This document shows, in pieces, positions 1 to 8,898 of a stretch of 46,818 nucleotides of DNA. How positions within the stretch are numbered: the first letter of the stretch is position 1; every line of letters begins with the position of its first letter. A program made the translations under genes and the position numbers. The notes below the pieces were generated by a model that had not been told where the DNA came from, did no database searches, and worked only from the letters and a program-made list of their open reading frames with translations. Source of the stretch: T3Sed10-241 sp036796255 (GTDB taxonomy: Bacteria; Bacteroidota; Bacteroidia; Flavobacteriales_D; Cryomorphaceae); contig DAIRDH010000023.1 in the NCBI GenBank assembly GCA_036796255.1, forward strand, positions 1 to 46,818. The letters are read 5' to 3'.

Positions 1-380
1 GATATAACGTGGTTAGAGCGAGAACACATTTGCGCGGCATTCACATCAGATTGGTTCGTCTGTTTCAAAACCTTTTCGCTAATGCCATCAAATTTCGGTC
101 GGCTGATCCTTTCCTTGTTGAGGTAAGTGCCGAGATGGTTGATGATATGGTGCGTGTATCCATTGTAGACGAAGGACGGGGTTTTGAACCTTCCAATGCG
201 GATGAAATTTTCGGCTTTATGGAGCGCTTGCAATCGCGTGACGAAATTGAAGGTACAGGACTTGGACTCGCAGCCTGCCGCCGCATAACGGATATGCACG
301 GAGGACGGATATGGGCTGAATCGAAGCCTGGAGAGGGAAGTGTCTTTTTTGTGGAGCTGGCAATGTGCTTAGAAACTTAA
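1..380 (+). CDS. Sensor histidine kinase, C-terminal HATPase fragment (5' partial)
   Basis: Only the ATP-binding end of a two-component sensor kinase is present. The frame is open to the left edge, so the true start lies outside the window and the GTG at 9 is not a start. The HATPase_c boxes appear in order: an N-box (RLFQNLFANAIKF), a G1 box (VDEGRGFEP), an F-like box (IFGFMERL) and a G2 box (GTGLGLAACRRI). The protein stops soon after the last strand, so no receiver domain follows. The family phosphorylates a conserved histidine and passes the phosphate to a response regulator; the sensor and DHp parts are not visible, so signal and partner are unknown. The unbroken kinase core resembles PAS/phytochrome-type kinases, but the subtype is inference. 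Confidence 0.9.
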   Translation, partial: YNVVRARTHLRGIHIRLVRLFQNLFANAIKFRSADPFLVEVSAEMVDDMVRVSIVDEGRGFEPSNADEIFGFMERLQSRDEIEGTGLGLAACRRITDMHGGRIWAESKPGEGSVFFVELAMCLET

Positions 381-542
381 ATCTGTAAATTATAGATCTC
401 GCACATCGGCTTTTTGATCGGCATATGAGCAAGCTGTTGATTCAGTTTGTGCGGTTTTGGCGAATTTGCAAAGGCAAGTGAAATGGTGTGCCCAAAAAGA
501 ATGAAGGCTTCAAAAACACAAATATTTGACTCAGGACTCCTT

Positions 543-1997
543 CTAGGTGCCACAAAAAGTCTGGTATCCCATATCTCCATCGGGCGGCGCCAATTGATAC
601 TTTTCTGCTCCCGGCTGCGCTGAATAAGGCTTGCGCATTACTTCTATCAACTCCTTGAATGGATTGAGATTTCCATCTTGGGTAGCTGCTTTCAGGGCTG
701 CCTCCACGAGGTGGTTGCGCGGGATGAATTGCGGGTTGTGTAGGTGCATCCGCTCCCGTACTGCGGCCATTCCTCCGTTTTCGGTCGAGGCGCGTTCCAG
801 CCATTTTTGCCGAAAGGCAGCAAAACCCTCAGAGGCGTATATTCCCTCCTCAGCGGGCATTTCCTCCATCAATGCGCGAAAAGTGTTGGTGTAATCGGCT
901 TCGGCACTTTGCATCCATTTCGAGAGCATTTCGAAGAGGGCAGGGTCGTCCTTACGTACTTCCGATAGTCCGAGTTTGGAGGCCTGCGTGCGCTCCCAGC
1001 TTTTGCGGAAGCGCTCCGGAAACTTGTGGATCACGTCGCGTGCGAGCTCCAGTGCTTGGTCTTCCACAGGATCGATCAGCGGCAGGAGGGCACCTCCGAG
1101 TACGCCGAGGTTCCACTGCGCTATGCTGGCCTGGTTGCCAAAAGCGTAGCGTCCATTGCGGTCAATGGAGCTGAACACGGTGCCAGGATGGTAGGCGTTC
1201 ATAAAGGCACAGGGCCCGTAATCGAATGTGAGGCCCGCGATGTGCATATTGTCCGTGTTCATCACGCCGTGAATGAAACCCACACGCATCCAGTGACATA
1301 TCAAATCTATTTGTGCGTCCATCACTGCTTCGAACAGGGCAAGCGCTTTGTTTTCAGCTTTCGCCAAATGGGGGTAGTGGCGCTCCAGGGCGTGGTCGAC
1401 CAGCGCCTGCATGTCATTTTCCGAAAGGTACTGACGGGCAAACTCGAAAGTACCCACCCTGATGTGGCTCTCCATCACGCGGGTGAGGATGCCGCCGGGC
1501 TCAGGGCCGTTGCGCTGCACCGCCTCGCCGCTCAGCACCACGGCGAGGCTGCGCGAACCGGGAATGCCCAGGTGGTGTATGGCCTCGCTCATAAGGTACT
1601 CGCGGAGCATGGAGCTGAGCGTGCCGCGTCCGTCGCCACCCCTGGAGTAGGGCGTGCGGCCGGAGCCCTTGAGTTGAATGTCATAGCGCTTTCCGGAAGG
1701 GGTGATTTGCTCGCCCAGCAATATGGCGCGGCCATCGCCCAGCATGGTAAAGTGTCCAAACTGATGGCCTGCATAGGCTTGTGCGATTGGGTCGGCACCT
1801 GCGGGAATGGCATTTCCTGAAAAGGCTTGGGCCAGCTCATCCTGGCTGCTTTTGGATACATCAATGCCTAGCGCATTTGCCAGTGCAGTATTGAAAATAA
1901 CCATTTCGGGCGCCTTTACCGCAGTGGGTTTCACCCGGCTGTAGAGGAGTTCGGGCAGGCCGACATAACTGTTGTCAAAATGAAAGGAGGGAAGCAT
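543..1997 (-). CDS. selO: Protein adenylyltransferase SelO (YdiU/UPF0061 family)
   Basis: A pseudokinase-fold enzyme that transfers AMP from ATP to protein Ser/Thr/Tyr residues, linked to redox stress in known members. About 484 residues, normal for the family. Visible signatures are GDGRAILLGE near residue 87, a KGSGRTPYSRGGDGRG block at 110-124, HGVMNTDN at 243-250 (family catalytic Asp and metal-binding Asn) and DYGP at 259-262 (metal-binding Asp). The C terminus ends with Cys-Gly-Thr; many family members keep a Cys or selenocysteine at this third-last place, so redox control may be retained. I chose the ATG at 1997 because the protein then opens with the family-like FHFDNSY segment; an in-frame upstream start at 2018 adds only seven poorly conserved residues. 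It is followed on its 5' side by a repeat-filled spacer. Confidence 0.95.
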   Translation of the reverse strand: MLPSFHFDNSYVGLPELLYSRVKPTAVKAPEMVIFNTALANALGIDVSKSSQDELAQAFSGNAIPAGADPIAQAYAGHQFGHFTMLGDGRAILLGEQITPSGKRYDIQLKGSGRTPYSRGGDGRGTLSSMLREYLMSEAIHHLGIPGSRSLAVVLSGEAVQRNGPEPGGILTRVMESHIRVGTFEFARQYLSENDMQALVDHALERHYPHLAKAENKALALFEAVMDAQIDLICHWMRVGFIHGVMNTDNMHIAGLTFDYGPCAFMNAYHPGTVFSSIDRNGRYAFGNQASIAQWNLGVLGGALLPLIDPVEDQALELARDVIHKFPERFRKSWERTQASKLGLSEVRKDDPALFEMLSKWMQSAEADYTNTFRALMEEMPAEEGIYASEGFAAFRQKWLERASTENGGMAAVRERMHLHNPQFIPRNHLVEAALKAATQDGNLNPFKELIEVMRKPYSAQPGAEKYQLAPPDGDMGYQTFCGT

Positions 1998-2029
1998 AGT
2001 GCAAAGGTACGCAACCATATTGCTGGCTG

Positions 2030-2172
2030 CTAGCTGCTTTTTTAAGTCGCTAGCTGTTAGCTGCTAACCGCTAGCGACAGCCCGTAGCTAGAGACAACAG
2101 ACTAGTAGCTAGATAGTAGCAGCTAGAGGCTAGTAGCTAGAGGCTAGTAGCTAGAGACCAGAGGCTAGTAGC
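2030..2172. repeat. Low-complexity CTAG/AGCT-rich intergenic repeat
   Basis: The spacer between the start of selO and the stop of the upstream membrane-protein gene is made of variations on GCTAGTAGCTAGAG. Two perfect 14-base copies of AGAGGCTAGTAGCT lie in tandem at 2125-2138 and 2139-2152, and a third copy, changed at the last base, starts at about 2160. The left part contains related GCTAGC/AGCTGCTA words that are partly self-complementary. No coding potential was seen. Confidence 0.85.
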
Positions 2173-2180
2173 CATTTTTC

Positions 2181-3551
2181 TCAATCGGGCTTGGGCATCA
2201 CCCAGGGAATTTCAGCAAATGGGCTGTAGCTAACTTTGGACAAGTCGGCTTGCGGATCGACAAAATACACTGGCTGGCGACCATTCCAGCTAATCAGCAC
2301 TTCGGCCTTAACGATGGGGTTTTGCATGCGCTGCTTTCTTCCCTCTTCTGCGAGGGCCTTTGCCATGCTTACAGTCGCCCGCGGATCGGCGGCGATAGAC
2401 ATGATCTGCATAGGATTTGCAAATGTATTAAGGCTCACGTCCATCGCGGGATTGTCCGGTCCGTCCTGGATGGTAAAAGCCATGCGCTGAATGTCGCGGG
2501 TTTGAATCTTCATGCGCCATGAGAATTTGCCAGCTATACTGCTCCAATCTGGATTGTTGGGCAGGAAGAACCCCCTGAAAGGAAACAGAAATTGAAAAAT
2601 GAAGAATGCGATCAAAAAGTAAATGGCATACTTAGATTGGGTCATAACAAGCGCCTGTTCTTTTAACTTGCGGCCCGCGACTACTGCGGGTTTTTTGAGA
2701 AATGGCAGCTCAGAAGGTTCAAAAAAGATGAGTGTGGAGAAAATCATCACAAAAGGGAAAATGCCAATGTCGTCAAATACGAAAGCATTGGATACGTGAA
2801 AGAGCATCAAAGGAATGAGTGCAATGATCCTCGTTCTTTTATACCAAAGCAGAAATGGAATGAAGAGGTCAAAGAGGAGCCCTCCATAAGTGAGCAGAGG
2901 AATTTGAAAATCGTGTGCGTAGAAGAAGGCCAGTGCATGGTCTTGTGGGAAGTTGTCGACCAGGGTTTTGATGGGCTCCATGCGCCCGAGCCATTCGGGA
3001 TTTATCTTAGCGAGGCCGCCGTAGAAATACACGATGGCAAATTGCAATTGAATGATAAAAATCTCCCAGCGTGGCAACGTAGGCCAAAGTGGCTTGTCTT
3101 TTTTAGCCCTTCTGAATGAATAAAAGTGATCGGCATGGGTACAGGCCAATAAAAAGGCGAGCAATACAAAGAGGTAGATGTGGTTGTTGTAAATGCTCTT
3201 GTCGATCAGGAGAATGTACAAGTAGCCTGTTCCCAAGACGATACACGCAGGCCGAAATAAGACCCCGAAGGTAATGAGCAGGGCGCATATCAGCAGTACC
3301 ACGATGAGCATATTCATGATGGGTTCCGGCATCACTTTGATAAAGTGCAGGTATTGCAACTGCACTTTGGGAAGAATAAAAGCATTCTTAACCAGGTCTA
3401 TTTGCAGGTAACGGAACATTTCGTACGACATAAACAGTCCGAAAATGATCCTGAACAGGGCCAGTATCCGGCCATCGGTCTGGGTGTTTAGGTAGGCGCT
3501 AATTTTTGGAATTAATCCTTCGGGAACCGGAGCTGTATCTACTTTTTGCAT
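2181..3551 (-). CDS. HTTM-domain membrane protein related to vitamin K-dependent gamma-carboxylase
   Basis: A multi-pass membrane protein of about 456 residues. The N-terminal two thirds hold several hydrophobic helices typical of the HTTM domain, with segments such as RILALFRIIFGLFMSYEMFRY near residue 27, a QFAIVYFYGGLAKINPEW motif and LMLFHVSNAFVFDDIGIFPF. These match the horizontally transferred membrane domain shared with gamma-glutamyl carboxylases. The last ~130 residues form a soluble tail with an extracytoplasmic look. True vitamin K carboxylation is not established for most bacterial members, so the reaction is unknown. The ATG at 3551 is preferred over a non-ATG start 24 bases upstream. 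It is co-directional with the subtilase gene upstream (174-base gap). Confidence 0.8.
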   Translation of the reverse strand: MQKVDTAPVPEGLIPKISAYLNTQTDGRILALFRIIFGLFMSYEMFRYLQIDLVKNAFILPKVQLQYLHFIKVMPEPIMNMLIVVLLICALLITFGVLFRPACIVLGTGYLYILLIDKSIYNNHIYLFVLLAFLLACTHADHFYSFRRAKKDKPLWPTLPRWEIFIIQLQFAIVYFYGGLAKINPEWLGRMEPIKTLVDNFPQDHALAFFYAHDFQIPLLTYGGLLFDLFIPFLLWYKRTRIIALIPLMLFHVSNAFVFDDIGIFPFVMIFSTLIFFEPSELPFLKKPAVVAGRKLKEQALVMTQSKYAIYFLIAFFIFQFLFPFRGFFLPNNPDWSSIAGKFSWRMKIQTRDIQRMAFTIQDGPDNPAMDVSLNTFANPMQIMSIAADPRATVSMAKALAEEGRKQRMQNPIVKAEVLISWNGRQPVYFVDPQADLSKVSYSPFAEIPWVMPKPD

Positions 3552-3724
3552 GCTATAGCGAATGTATGCGACCAAAGAAAATGCTTATTTCTTTGAAATC
3601 CTATAGATGGACTTTTCAATCGTGTTTTTTCATGGGTAAGGAGGCGCACAACCGCCTTTCATTGAGTGAAGGAGTACAGCGAACAATTGCTCTGTTCTGA
3701 GAAATCGCAAGCTTATACCGGCTT

Positions 3725-6358
3725 TTAGTTCTTCACCATTTTCGCAACATAGCGCCCTTGCAGCGGCAAGCTCACTTCCACGAGGTACATTCCACGGCTC
3801 AGTTGCTGCACATCCAGAAAGCTGCCCGGGCTCATCTGGCTCTTTTGTAGAATCATTTTTCCGCTCAGGTCATACACTGCTACATCGCCTGGTGTGCCTG
3901 CACCATTCCAACGCACCTGCACATCGCTGCTGGTGGGATTGGGGAAAAGTGAGATTTTGATTTCACTTTCGTCTCGTGTGCGCGATATCAGGCTGCTGGC
4001 GAGCATGATGTTGTCAATGAGCAAGTTGTTGCCTCTGCGGTTGATGCCTGTAAATCGCAGGTTAAAGCCCTCGGCGAGCACCACTTCGGGCAGGGTGCTG
4101 AGGTCGAAATTTACACTCACCGCGCTCCACTCTTCGGCTGTTTCGGGATAGCTGTCCAAACCGCTCGTGCTGTTTGTGGCGAGTTCCAGGCCTCCTTTTC
4201 TCCAGAGTTCATGGCTGAAGTTGCCGCAGTTGCTCATGGCGTAGATCGCCAGCGTATCGCGGGTCACACTGCTCAGTGTGCGGCGGTAGTAGTAATCGAA
4301 CTCCAATGTCATTTCACCCTCCACATTCCACAGGGTGTTGCTTACGAGGTGGTCGCGTTGATTGGCGGTGGGTGAATACACTGCAAAGTTCATCCGCGCC
4401 GCGTAGCCCATTTCTCCGTCGCTTTGCACCACGTAAGCGGTATCCCAGGTAATGCTGTTGTCCGGGTTGAGCACATTCCAGAAATCAAAACCACTTTCAA
4501 AATCTTCTGTAATGCCGTTTACTTCTTCGGGGTAATTGCCCAATTGTTGCCAGCGGTACACGCCGTTGTTGTTAAATACGTTGTACTCATTGACCAAAGC
4601 TGCAATGCGCACATGTAACTCTTGCGCGCCCGGGCCAACGGACAGGGGCGGGGAGTTCCAGGTCATAGTGGCTCCGGGTTGCAGGTTGGCATCATTGATC
4701 GCTTCCTGCAAATATGGGCCTCCGTTGATGCTGTATTCCAGAAGAAAGGTTGAAACGGTTTCATTCCCCGTATTTTCAATGATGAGGTTGGCTGCGACCG
4801 AGGCATTGCTGAGGGCTGTGCAGTTGAATTCCTCTACGGGTACTTCAACCGACACCAAACGCAAGTCGATATCAGGGCTGATTGGGGGTACAGGATCATG
4901 TGATAGCGATAAGTAATCAAAGGCATCTTTCACATTGATTAAACCCATGCCATAGGTATTGTCCTCGCCGGGCTCACCGAGGTCGGTGGCGCTGTAGTAG
5001 AGTGCGAGTAGCAATTCCTCACCGCTCAAGAATGGAAAAGCCTCCTTTAGGAGTAACACTGCACCGCTGGCATGCGGGCCCGCCATGGAAGTTCCACTGT
5101 AGGTGTCGTAGGCATCATGGCCCACAGCCGAGCGCACATTTACGCCGGGGGCGCTTACCTCGGGCTTGATTAGAAGGCTACCTTCGCCTCCACAGAGGCT
5201 GGGCCCGCGGCTTGAGAAGCCAGCTATCAGGTAATCCGTACCTTCGATATTGCCATTGATGGCACCTACGGTAAAGCTATTTACAAGACCAGTGTTGATG
5301 TTGTGCGGCACCCCGATGGTAGAGGCATCCGGCCCTTCATTGCCAGCTGAGTTTACGTTGGCGATGCCGGCCGCTTCAAGCGCGTCAAACACGGGCAACA
5401 CAAAAGGAGGGCAGGGGGCCTCGTCAAGGCTTTGTCCAAAACCCCATGAATTGTTGATCACATCGGGCACATCGCTAGAAGTATCCTCATCGCCATCGGG
5501 GTTCAGGGACCACTGATAGCCAAACATAAAGTCGGTGAGCGGCTTTACAAAAGCGAGATTGCTCACCACAGGGTCGGTTGCGATAAAGTATGCCCCGGGA
5601 GCCACGCCAATGGTATCGGATGTGGCGGGGTCAAGTCCAAGCATGGTGCCTGTCACGTGGGTTCCGTGGCTGCTTTGTTTGTCCACAGGTACGGGGCTGT
5701 CATAGCCAAACCATGCATGGTCGAGCGGGATCATATTGGCCAAAAAGCGCTGCGCATAGGAGGGATGATCGGGCCATACGCCCGTATCGAAGGTGAGCGC
5801 CATGCGTCCATTGCCGGTGTAGCCCATGGCCCAGAGCTCCGGAGCACCGATCACCGCGAGGCCGGGCTCGATGCCGCCTTCACTTTTGGCCCGGGGCTGC
5901 ACTTCGCCTTTCACCGGCGCAATGAGTCCGAGCGCGGGTGCATCAAGCGCCATATAGGCCACCTCGCTGAGGCTGGCAAGGGCTTCGATGCAGGCCTTAT
6001 TTGCCATAAGGCTTATGCTGTTGCTGATCCAAAACTGCTTGAGTCCATGAAAATCACCTTCATAATTTTCCAAAAAATCGATGATGGCCGGTTGGGTGGC
6101 ATTCGCCTTTGCCTTGAGCGCCTGCATCACCATTTTTGGCCTGCGCGTTACCGGCAAGCCATCCGCTTCCATTGCACTTTTGAGCGCAGCCATATCAACG
6201 GCGTCGCTCAGCAAAAGCAAGACAGGCATCATTTCTTCATCACCCGCCAGCGCCAGCTTGTTGGCGAGGCTTTGCTCCACAAAGGCATATTGTGCGTGGC
6301 TGAATGTACCCAAGAGGGTGAGTTGCAAAGTAAGCGTAATGAGTAAAGCTCTTTTCAT
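3725..6358 (-). CDS. Secreted S8 (subtilisin-like) peptidase with T9SS type A sorting domain
   Basis: An 877-residue exported serine protease. Residues 1-22 are a Sec signal peptide (MKRALLITLTLQ..SHAQ). A propeptide-like region follows. The S8 catalytic set is intact: Asp191 in FDTGVWPDHP, His231 in SSHGTHVTG, oxyanion Asn340 in NSAGNEG and Ser424 in SGTSMAGPHA. Next come CARDB-like and jelly-roll-like segments, and the last ~75 residues (FPNPTSSDVQV ... VYDLSGK ... GMYLVEV) are a typical type A sorting domain, so the protein is probably sent through the type IX system and attached to the surface or released. The ATG at 6358 is used; the in-frame TTG at 6367 is less likely. Substrate is unknown. 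A good Bacteroidota-type promoter lies just upstream. Confidence 0.93.
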   Translation of the reverse strand: MKRALLITLTLQLTLLGTFSHAQYAFVEQSLANKLALAGDEEMMPVLLLLSDAVDMAALKSAMEADGLPVTRRPKMVMQALKAKANATQPAIIDFLENYEGDFHGLKQFWISNSISLMANKACIEALASLSEVAYMALDAPALGLIAPVKGEVQPRAKSEGGIEPGLAVIGAPELWAMGYTGNGRMALTFDTGVWPDHPSYAQRFLANMIPLDHAWFGYDSPVPVDKQSSHGTHVTGTMLGLDPATSDTIGVAPGAYFIATDPVVSNLAFVKPLTDFMFGYQWSLNPDGDEDTSSDVPDVINNSWGFGQSLDEAPCPPFVLPVFDALEAAGIANVNSAGNEGPDASTIGVPHNINTGLVNSFTVGAINGNIEGTDYLIAGFSSRGPSLCGGEGSLLIKPEVSAPGVNVRSAVGHDAYDTYSGTSMAGPHASGAVLLLKEAFPFLSGEELLLALYYSATDLGEPGEDNTYGMGLINVKDAFDYLSLSHDPVPPISPDIDLRLVSVEVPVEEFNCTALSNASVAANLIIENTGNETVSTFLLEYSINGGPYLQEAINDANLQPGATMTWNSPPLSVGPGAQELHVRIAALVNEYNVFNNNGVYRWQQLGNYPEEVNGITEDFESGFDFWNVLNPDNSITWDTAYVVQSDGEMGYAARMNFAVYSPTANQRDHLVSNTLWNVEGEMTLEFDYYYRRTLSSVTRDTLAIYAMSNCGNFSHELWRKGGLELATNSTSGLDSYPETAEEWSAVSVNFDLSTLPEVVLAEGFNLRFTGINRRGNNLLIDNIMLASSLISRTRDESEIKISLFPNPTSSDVQVRWNGAGTPGDVAVYDLSGKMILQKSQMSPGSFLDVQQLSRGMYLVEVSLPLQGRYVAKMVKN

Positions 6359-6378
6359 GGTGTTCAATTAGTGCATTG

Positions 6379-6411
6379 CGAATTTAAGCTTTTTCACTGC
6401 CTTCCGGCAAA
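6379..6411 (-). promoter_or_regulatory. Putative Bacteroidota sigma-ABfr-type promoter for the T9SS subtilase
   Basis: Read on the minus strand, a TTTG (-33) at 6408-6411 is followed after 21 bases by TAAATTCG (-7) at 6379-6386, one mismatch from TAnnTTTG. The box lies about 20 bases upstream of the ATG at 6358. Spacing fits the known consensus of about 19-21 bases. Confidence 0.4.
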
Positions 6412-6506
6412 ATTGATTGGCAATATTGCGCGCACTACTTTGTGAGACGGAATCTTAGCTTCTGTTAAATTAACTTTAGTGACCACAGCCGCAGGCCTCC
6501 ATTGGT

Positions 6507-6514
6507 TAACTTTG
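6507..6514 (+). promoter_or_regulatory. Putative -7 box (TAACTTTG) for the small barrel gene
   Basis: TAACTTTG fits TAnnTTTG exactly and ends 17 bases before the ATG at 6532. No convincing TTTG -33 element is found at the right distance, so this is a weak call. Confidence 0.3.
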
Positions 6515-6531
6515 CCGCTCAAATTAATACT

Positions 6532-6987
6532 ATGAAAACCCTATTGCTCTCTATCGGCATTCTCTTATGCACCCTTAACGCTTTCGCCCAAAGCCCTATA
6601 GGCAAAGGTGGACGCCAGGTCAATTTTGGTGTAGGACTCTATTCAGATTCATGGCCGCTGTATGGTGGGATGGATTTTGGCGTGCACGAAGATGTGACTG
6701 CTGGTCCGGAATTTGGCCTTGACCTCAGATTTGATTACCTCAGGATAGGTGGCCGTGGCGATTACCACTTCAACACCCTCATGGGCATACCCCGCGACTG
6801 GGATTTTTACGCCGGGCTCAACCTTGGTTTTGCAGCAAGTCTCAACGGGGGTGACATATCAGGACTTGACCTTGGATTGCAAATTGGTGGCCGCTACTAT
6901 TGGAACTCCAGTTGGGGTGTTAACCTCGAGTTTGGAGGTGGTAACAACATCTCCGGTGGGCGCATCGGCTTGTCGCGCAGGCTTTAA
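6532..6987 (+). CDS. Small outer-membrane beta-barrel protein
   Basis: A 151-residue exported protein. Residues 1-18 form a signal peptide (MKTLLLSIGILLCTLNAFAQ). The rest alternates polar and aromatic or hydrophobic residues with many glycines (VNFGVGLYSDSWPLYGG, DLRFDYLRIGGRGDYHF, GLNLGFAASLNGG, DLGLQIGGRYYWNSSWGVN), as in eight-stranded outer-membrane barrels. It probably sits in the outer membrane; function unknown. The ATG at 6532 is chosen because it gives the signal peptide at the N terminus; the open frame extends upstream to 6502. It is divergent from the T9SS subtilase gene and followed by a second subtilase 123 bases downstream, but there is no evidence that they work together. Confidence 0.75.
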   Translation: MKTLLLSIGILLCTLNAFAQSPIGKGGRQVNFGVGLYSDSWPLYGGMDFGVHEDVTAGPEFGLDLRFDYLRIGGRGDYHFNTLMGIPRDWDFYAGLNLGFAASLNGGDISGLDLGLQIGGRYYWNSSWGVNLEFGGGNNISGGRIGLSRRL

Positions 6988-7110
6988 ATTGCCAGCCACA
7001 TCGGTGCAGGCTGGGGAAATGCCTTAAACTTATCCGTACAGCGCAGACCCCTTTGCAAAACAATGGCACGAACTTCACGTTAAATTCCACGCAACCTCAT
7101 AAATCATTTT

Positions 7111-8679
7111 ATGTTAAGTATCATCCGTTTTAGCCGGAATTTGCTGGCCACAGCCCTGTTCTGCATTACCCTTCAAGGCGCATCGGCCCAGGGCAATGAT
7201 TGGTACAACCTCGACTACAGCACCGACAGCGTGGCCGGCATCTCTGTAAACCGTGCCCTGGCATGGCTCGAAGGCAAGGCTGAACTCAGCCCCGTAATCG
7301 TGGCTGTAATCGATGATGGTGTCGACATCAATCATCCTGATTTTGCCGGGCGTATTTGGGTAAACCCCTCCGAAAAGCCCGGCGATGGCCTCGATAATGA
7401 TGGCAACGGATATGTGGACGATGTGCATGGCTGGAACTACCTGGGCAATCCGGATGGCGAAAATATTGAACACGAAAACCTCGAAATTACCCGAATGCTG
7501 CGCGATATGGCGCCTCTATTTAACGGAAAGTCAAGGGATGATTTCAAAGGCAAAGACAAAAAGTCCTTTGATAACTACACCGCTATGCGTGCCCAGTACG
7601 ATGCGCAGGTCAATGACTTGCAGGAGCAATTTACCCAGTTTTCACAACTCACCGCCATGTACAGCGGAGCCCTTGCATACGCACGTGAACGCATAGGTCG
7701 AGAAGACATTACCATCAACCAGCTGCTTGAATATGAAACCACTGGCGATGATGAGAAGCAAGTTTTTGACTTTCTGTTAATGGCAGAGCAAAGCGGCATG
7801 AAAAACTACATCGAGGAGGGCGCCGACTATTTTGACGCTGCACTCAATTACCACTACAACTTTGACTTCCAGCCGCGCAGCATTGTAAATACCGATGCGT
7901 CGACTGCTTATGGCAACAACATGGTAGATGCCGCCAATCCAGACCACGGCACCCATGTGGCCGGCATCATCGCCGCACTGCGAGGCAACGACCTTGGTGT
8001 AAACGGCATAGCGCCCAATGCAGTGATCATGCCTCTGCGCACAGTGCCCGCCGGCGACGAGCGCGACGAAGACATTGCAAAAGCCATACGCTACGCTGTC
8101 GACAATGGCGCACGCATCATCAATATGAGTTTTGGCAAGGGATTTAGTCCTGACGAACCCCTCGTGCACGAAGCCATGCGCTACGCCGAGAGCAAGGACG
8201 TGCTAATTATCCACGCGGCAGGCAATGATGCCTCTAACAATGACCGCGTGCCCAACTATCCCGACGGCACCATGGGCAAGCGAAAAGCGATGAGCAATTG
8301 GATCACCGTGGGGGCCAGCGGCCCCAATCCGAAAGAAGACCTCCTCGCTGAGTTTTCAAATTACGGCAAGAAGAAAGTTGACATCCTCGCCCCGGGTGTC
8401 GACATCAACAGCCTCAAGCCGGGCGAGGCCACCGCTGTAAACTCAGGCACCAGTATGGCAGCTCCAGTGGTAAGCGGTCTCGCAGCCCTTATTTTGGGCA
8501 TCGACCCCAGCCTTTCGGCAAAAGAGGTAAAAGCCATCATTCTAAGCACGGCCACCCCATACCCGAATGCTCCCGTGACCTACGATGACGGTGAAGTGAA
8601 ACTGAAAAAAGTGCTGCGCAATCCGGGTGTAGTGAATGCTTATGAAGCGGTGAAGTATACTTTTGAAAAGAAGGATTGA
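7111..8679 (+). CDS. Secreted S8 subtilisin-like peptidase with large insertion
   Basis: A 522-residue exported serine protease. The signal peptide is residues 1-27 (ending GASAQ). Catalytic residues are all present: Asp68 in AVIDDGVDINHPDF, His279 in DHGTHVAG, Asn372 in AAGNDAS and Ser448 in SGTSMAAP. The Asp and His are separated by about 210 residues instead of the usual 30-60. The extra part (about 110-275) starts with a DGLDNDGNGYVDD calcium-binding-like loop and then has a charged, mostly helical stretch. There is no T9SS sorting domain, so it is probably periplasmic, or cell-associated by other means. The stop codon lies inside the first copy of an intergenic repeat (GATTGACGATTTGGGATTG). 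Substrate unknown. Confidence 0.92.
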   Translation: MLSIIRFSRNLLATALFCITLQGASAQGNDWYNLDYSTDSVAGISVNRALAWLEGKAELSPVIVAVIDDGVDINHPDFAGRIWVNPSEKPGDGLDNDGNGYVDDVHGWNYLGNPDGENIEHENLEITRMLRDMAPLFNGKSRDDFKGKDKKSFDNYTAMRAQYDAQVNDLQEQFTQFSQLTAMYSGALAYARERIGREDITINQLLEYETTGDDEKQVFDFLLMAEQSGMKNYIEEGADYFDAALNYHYNFDFQPRSIVNTDASTAYGNNMVDAANPDHGTHVAGIIAALRGNDLGVNGIAPNAVIMPLRTVPAGDERDEDIAKAIRYAVDNGARIINMSFGKGFSPDEPLVHEAMRYAESKDVLIIHAAGNDASNNDRVPNYPDGTMGKRKAMSNWITVGASGPNPKEDLLAEFSNYGKKKVDILAPGVDINSLKPGEATAVNSGTSMAAPVVSGLAALILGIDPSLSAKEVKAIILSTATPYPNAPVTYDDGEVKLKKVLRNPGVVNAYEAVKYTFEKKD

Positions 8680-8698
8680 CGATTTGGGATTGCGGAGA

Positions 8699-8830
8699 GT
8701 GTCCGCTTTACGGACGAGTGTCCGCTTTACGGGCGAGTGTCCGCTTTCAGCGGTGCCCGTGAGGTCGCTGTCGCTCAGTTCAGCGGTGCCCGTGAGGCCG
8801 CTGTGCTTAGTTCAGCGGTGCCCGTGAACT
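8699..8830. repeat. Two interlocking short tandem repeat families
   Basis: GTGTCCGCTTTACGGACGA occurs at 8699-8717, again with one change at 8718-8736, and a third truncated copy begins at 8737. The inner GTCCG-CTTTA-CGGAC can fold into a hairpin. The third copy runs into TTCAGCGGTGCCCGTGAG, which repeats with starts at 8746, 8779 and 8811 (period 32-33), and a decayed copy near 8848. Copies differ by point changes, so the array is drifting. Confidence 0.85.
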
Positions 8831-8898
8831 ATGCGCATGTGTATATTTTCAGTGGTGCTTATGAAATCGCTTCGCTAGTTCGCTCCTGCGTCGCTCGG

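Noticed and set aside
1026..1820. 264-codon open frame antisense to selO
   Set aside because: Overlaps a fully conserved gene; composition is the mirror of selO codons and no domain is visible.
5657..6346. 229-codon open frame antisense to the T9SS subtilase
   Set aside because: The subtilase is complete with signal peptide and catalytic residues; the antisense frame has no features.
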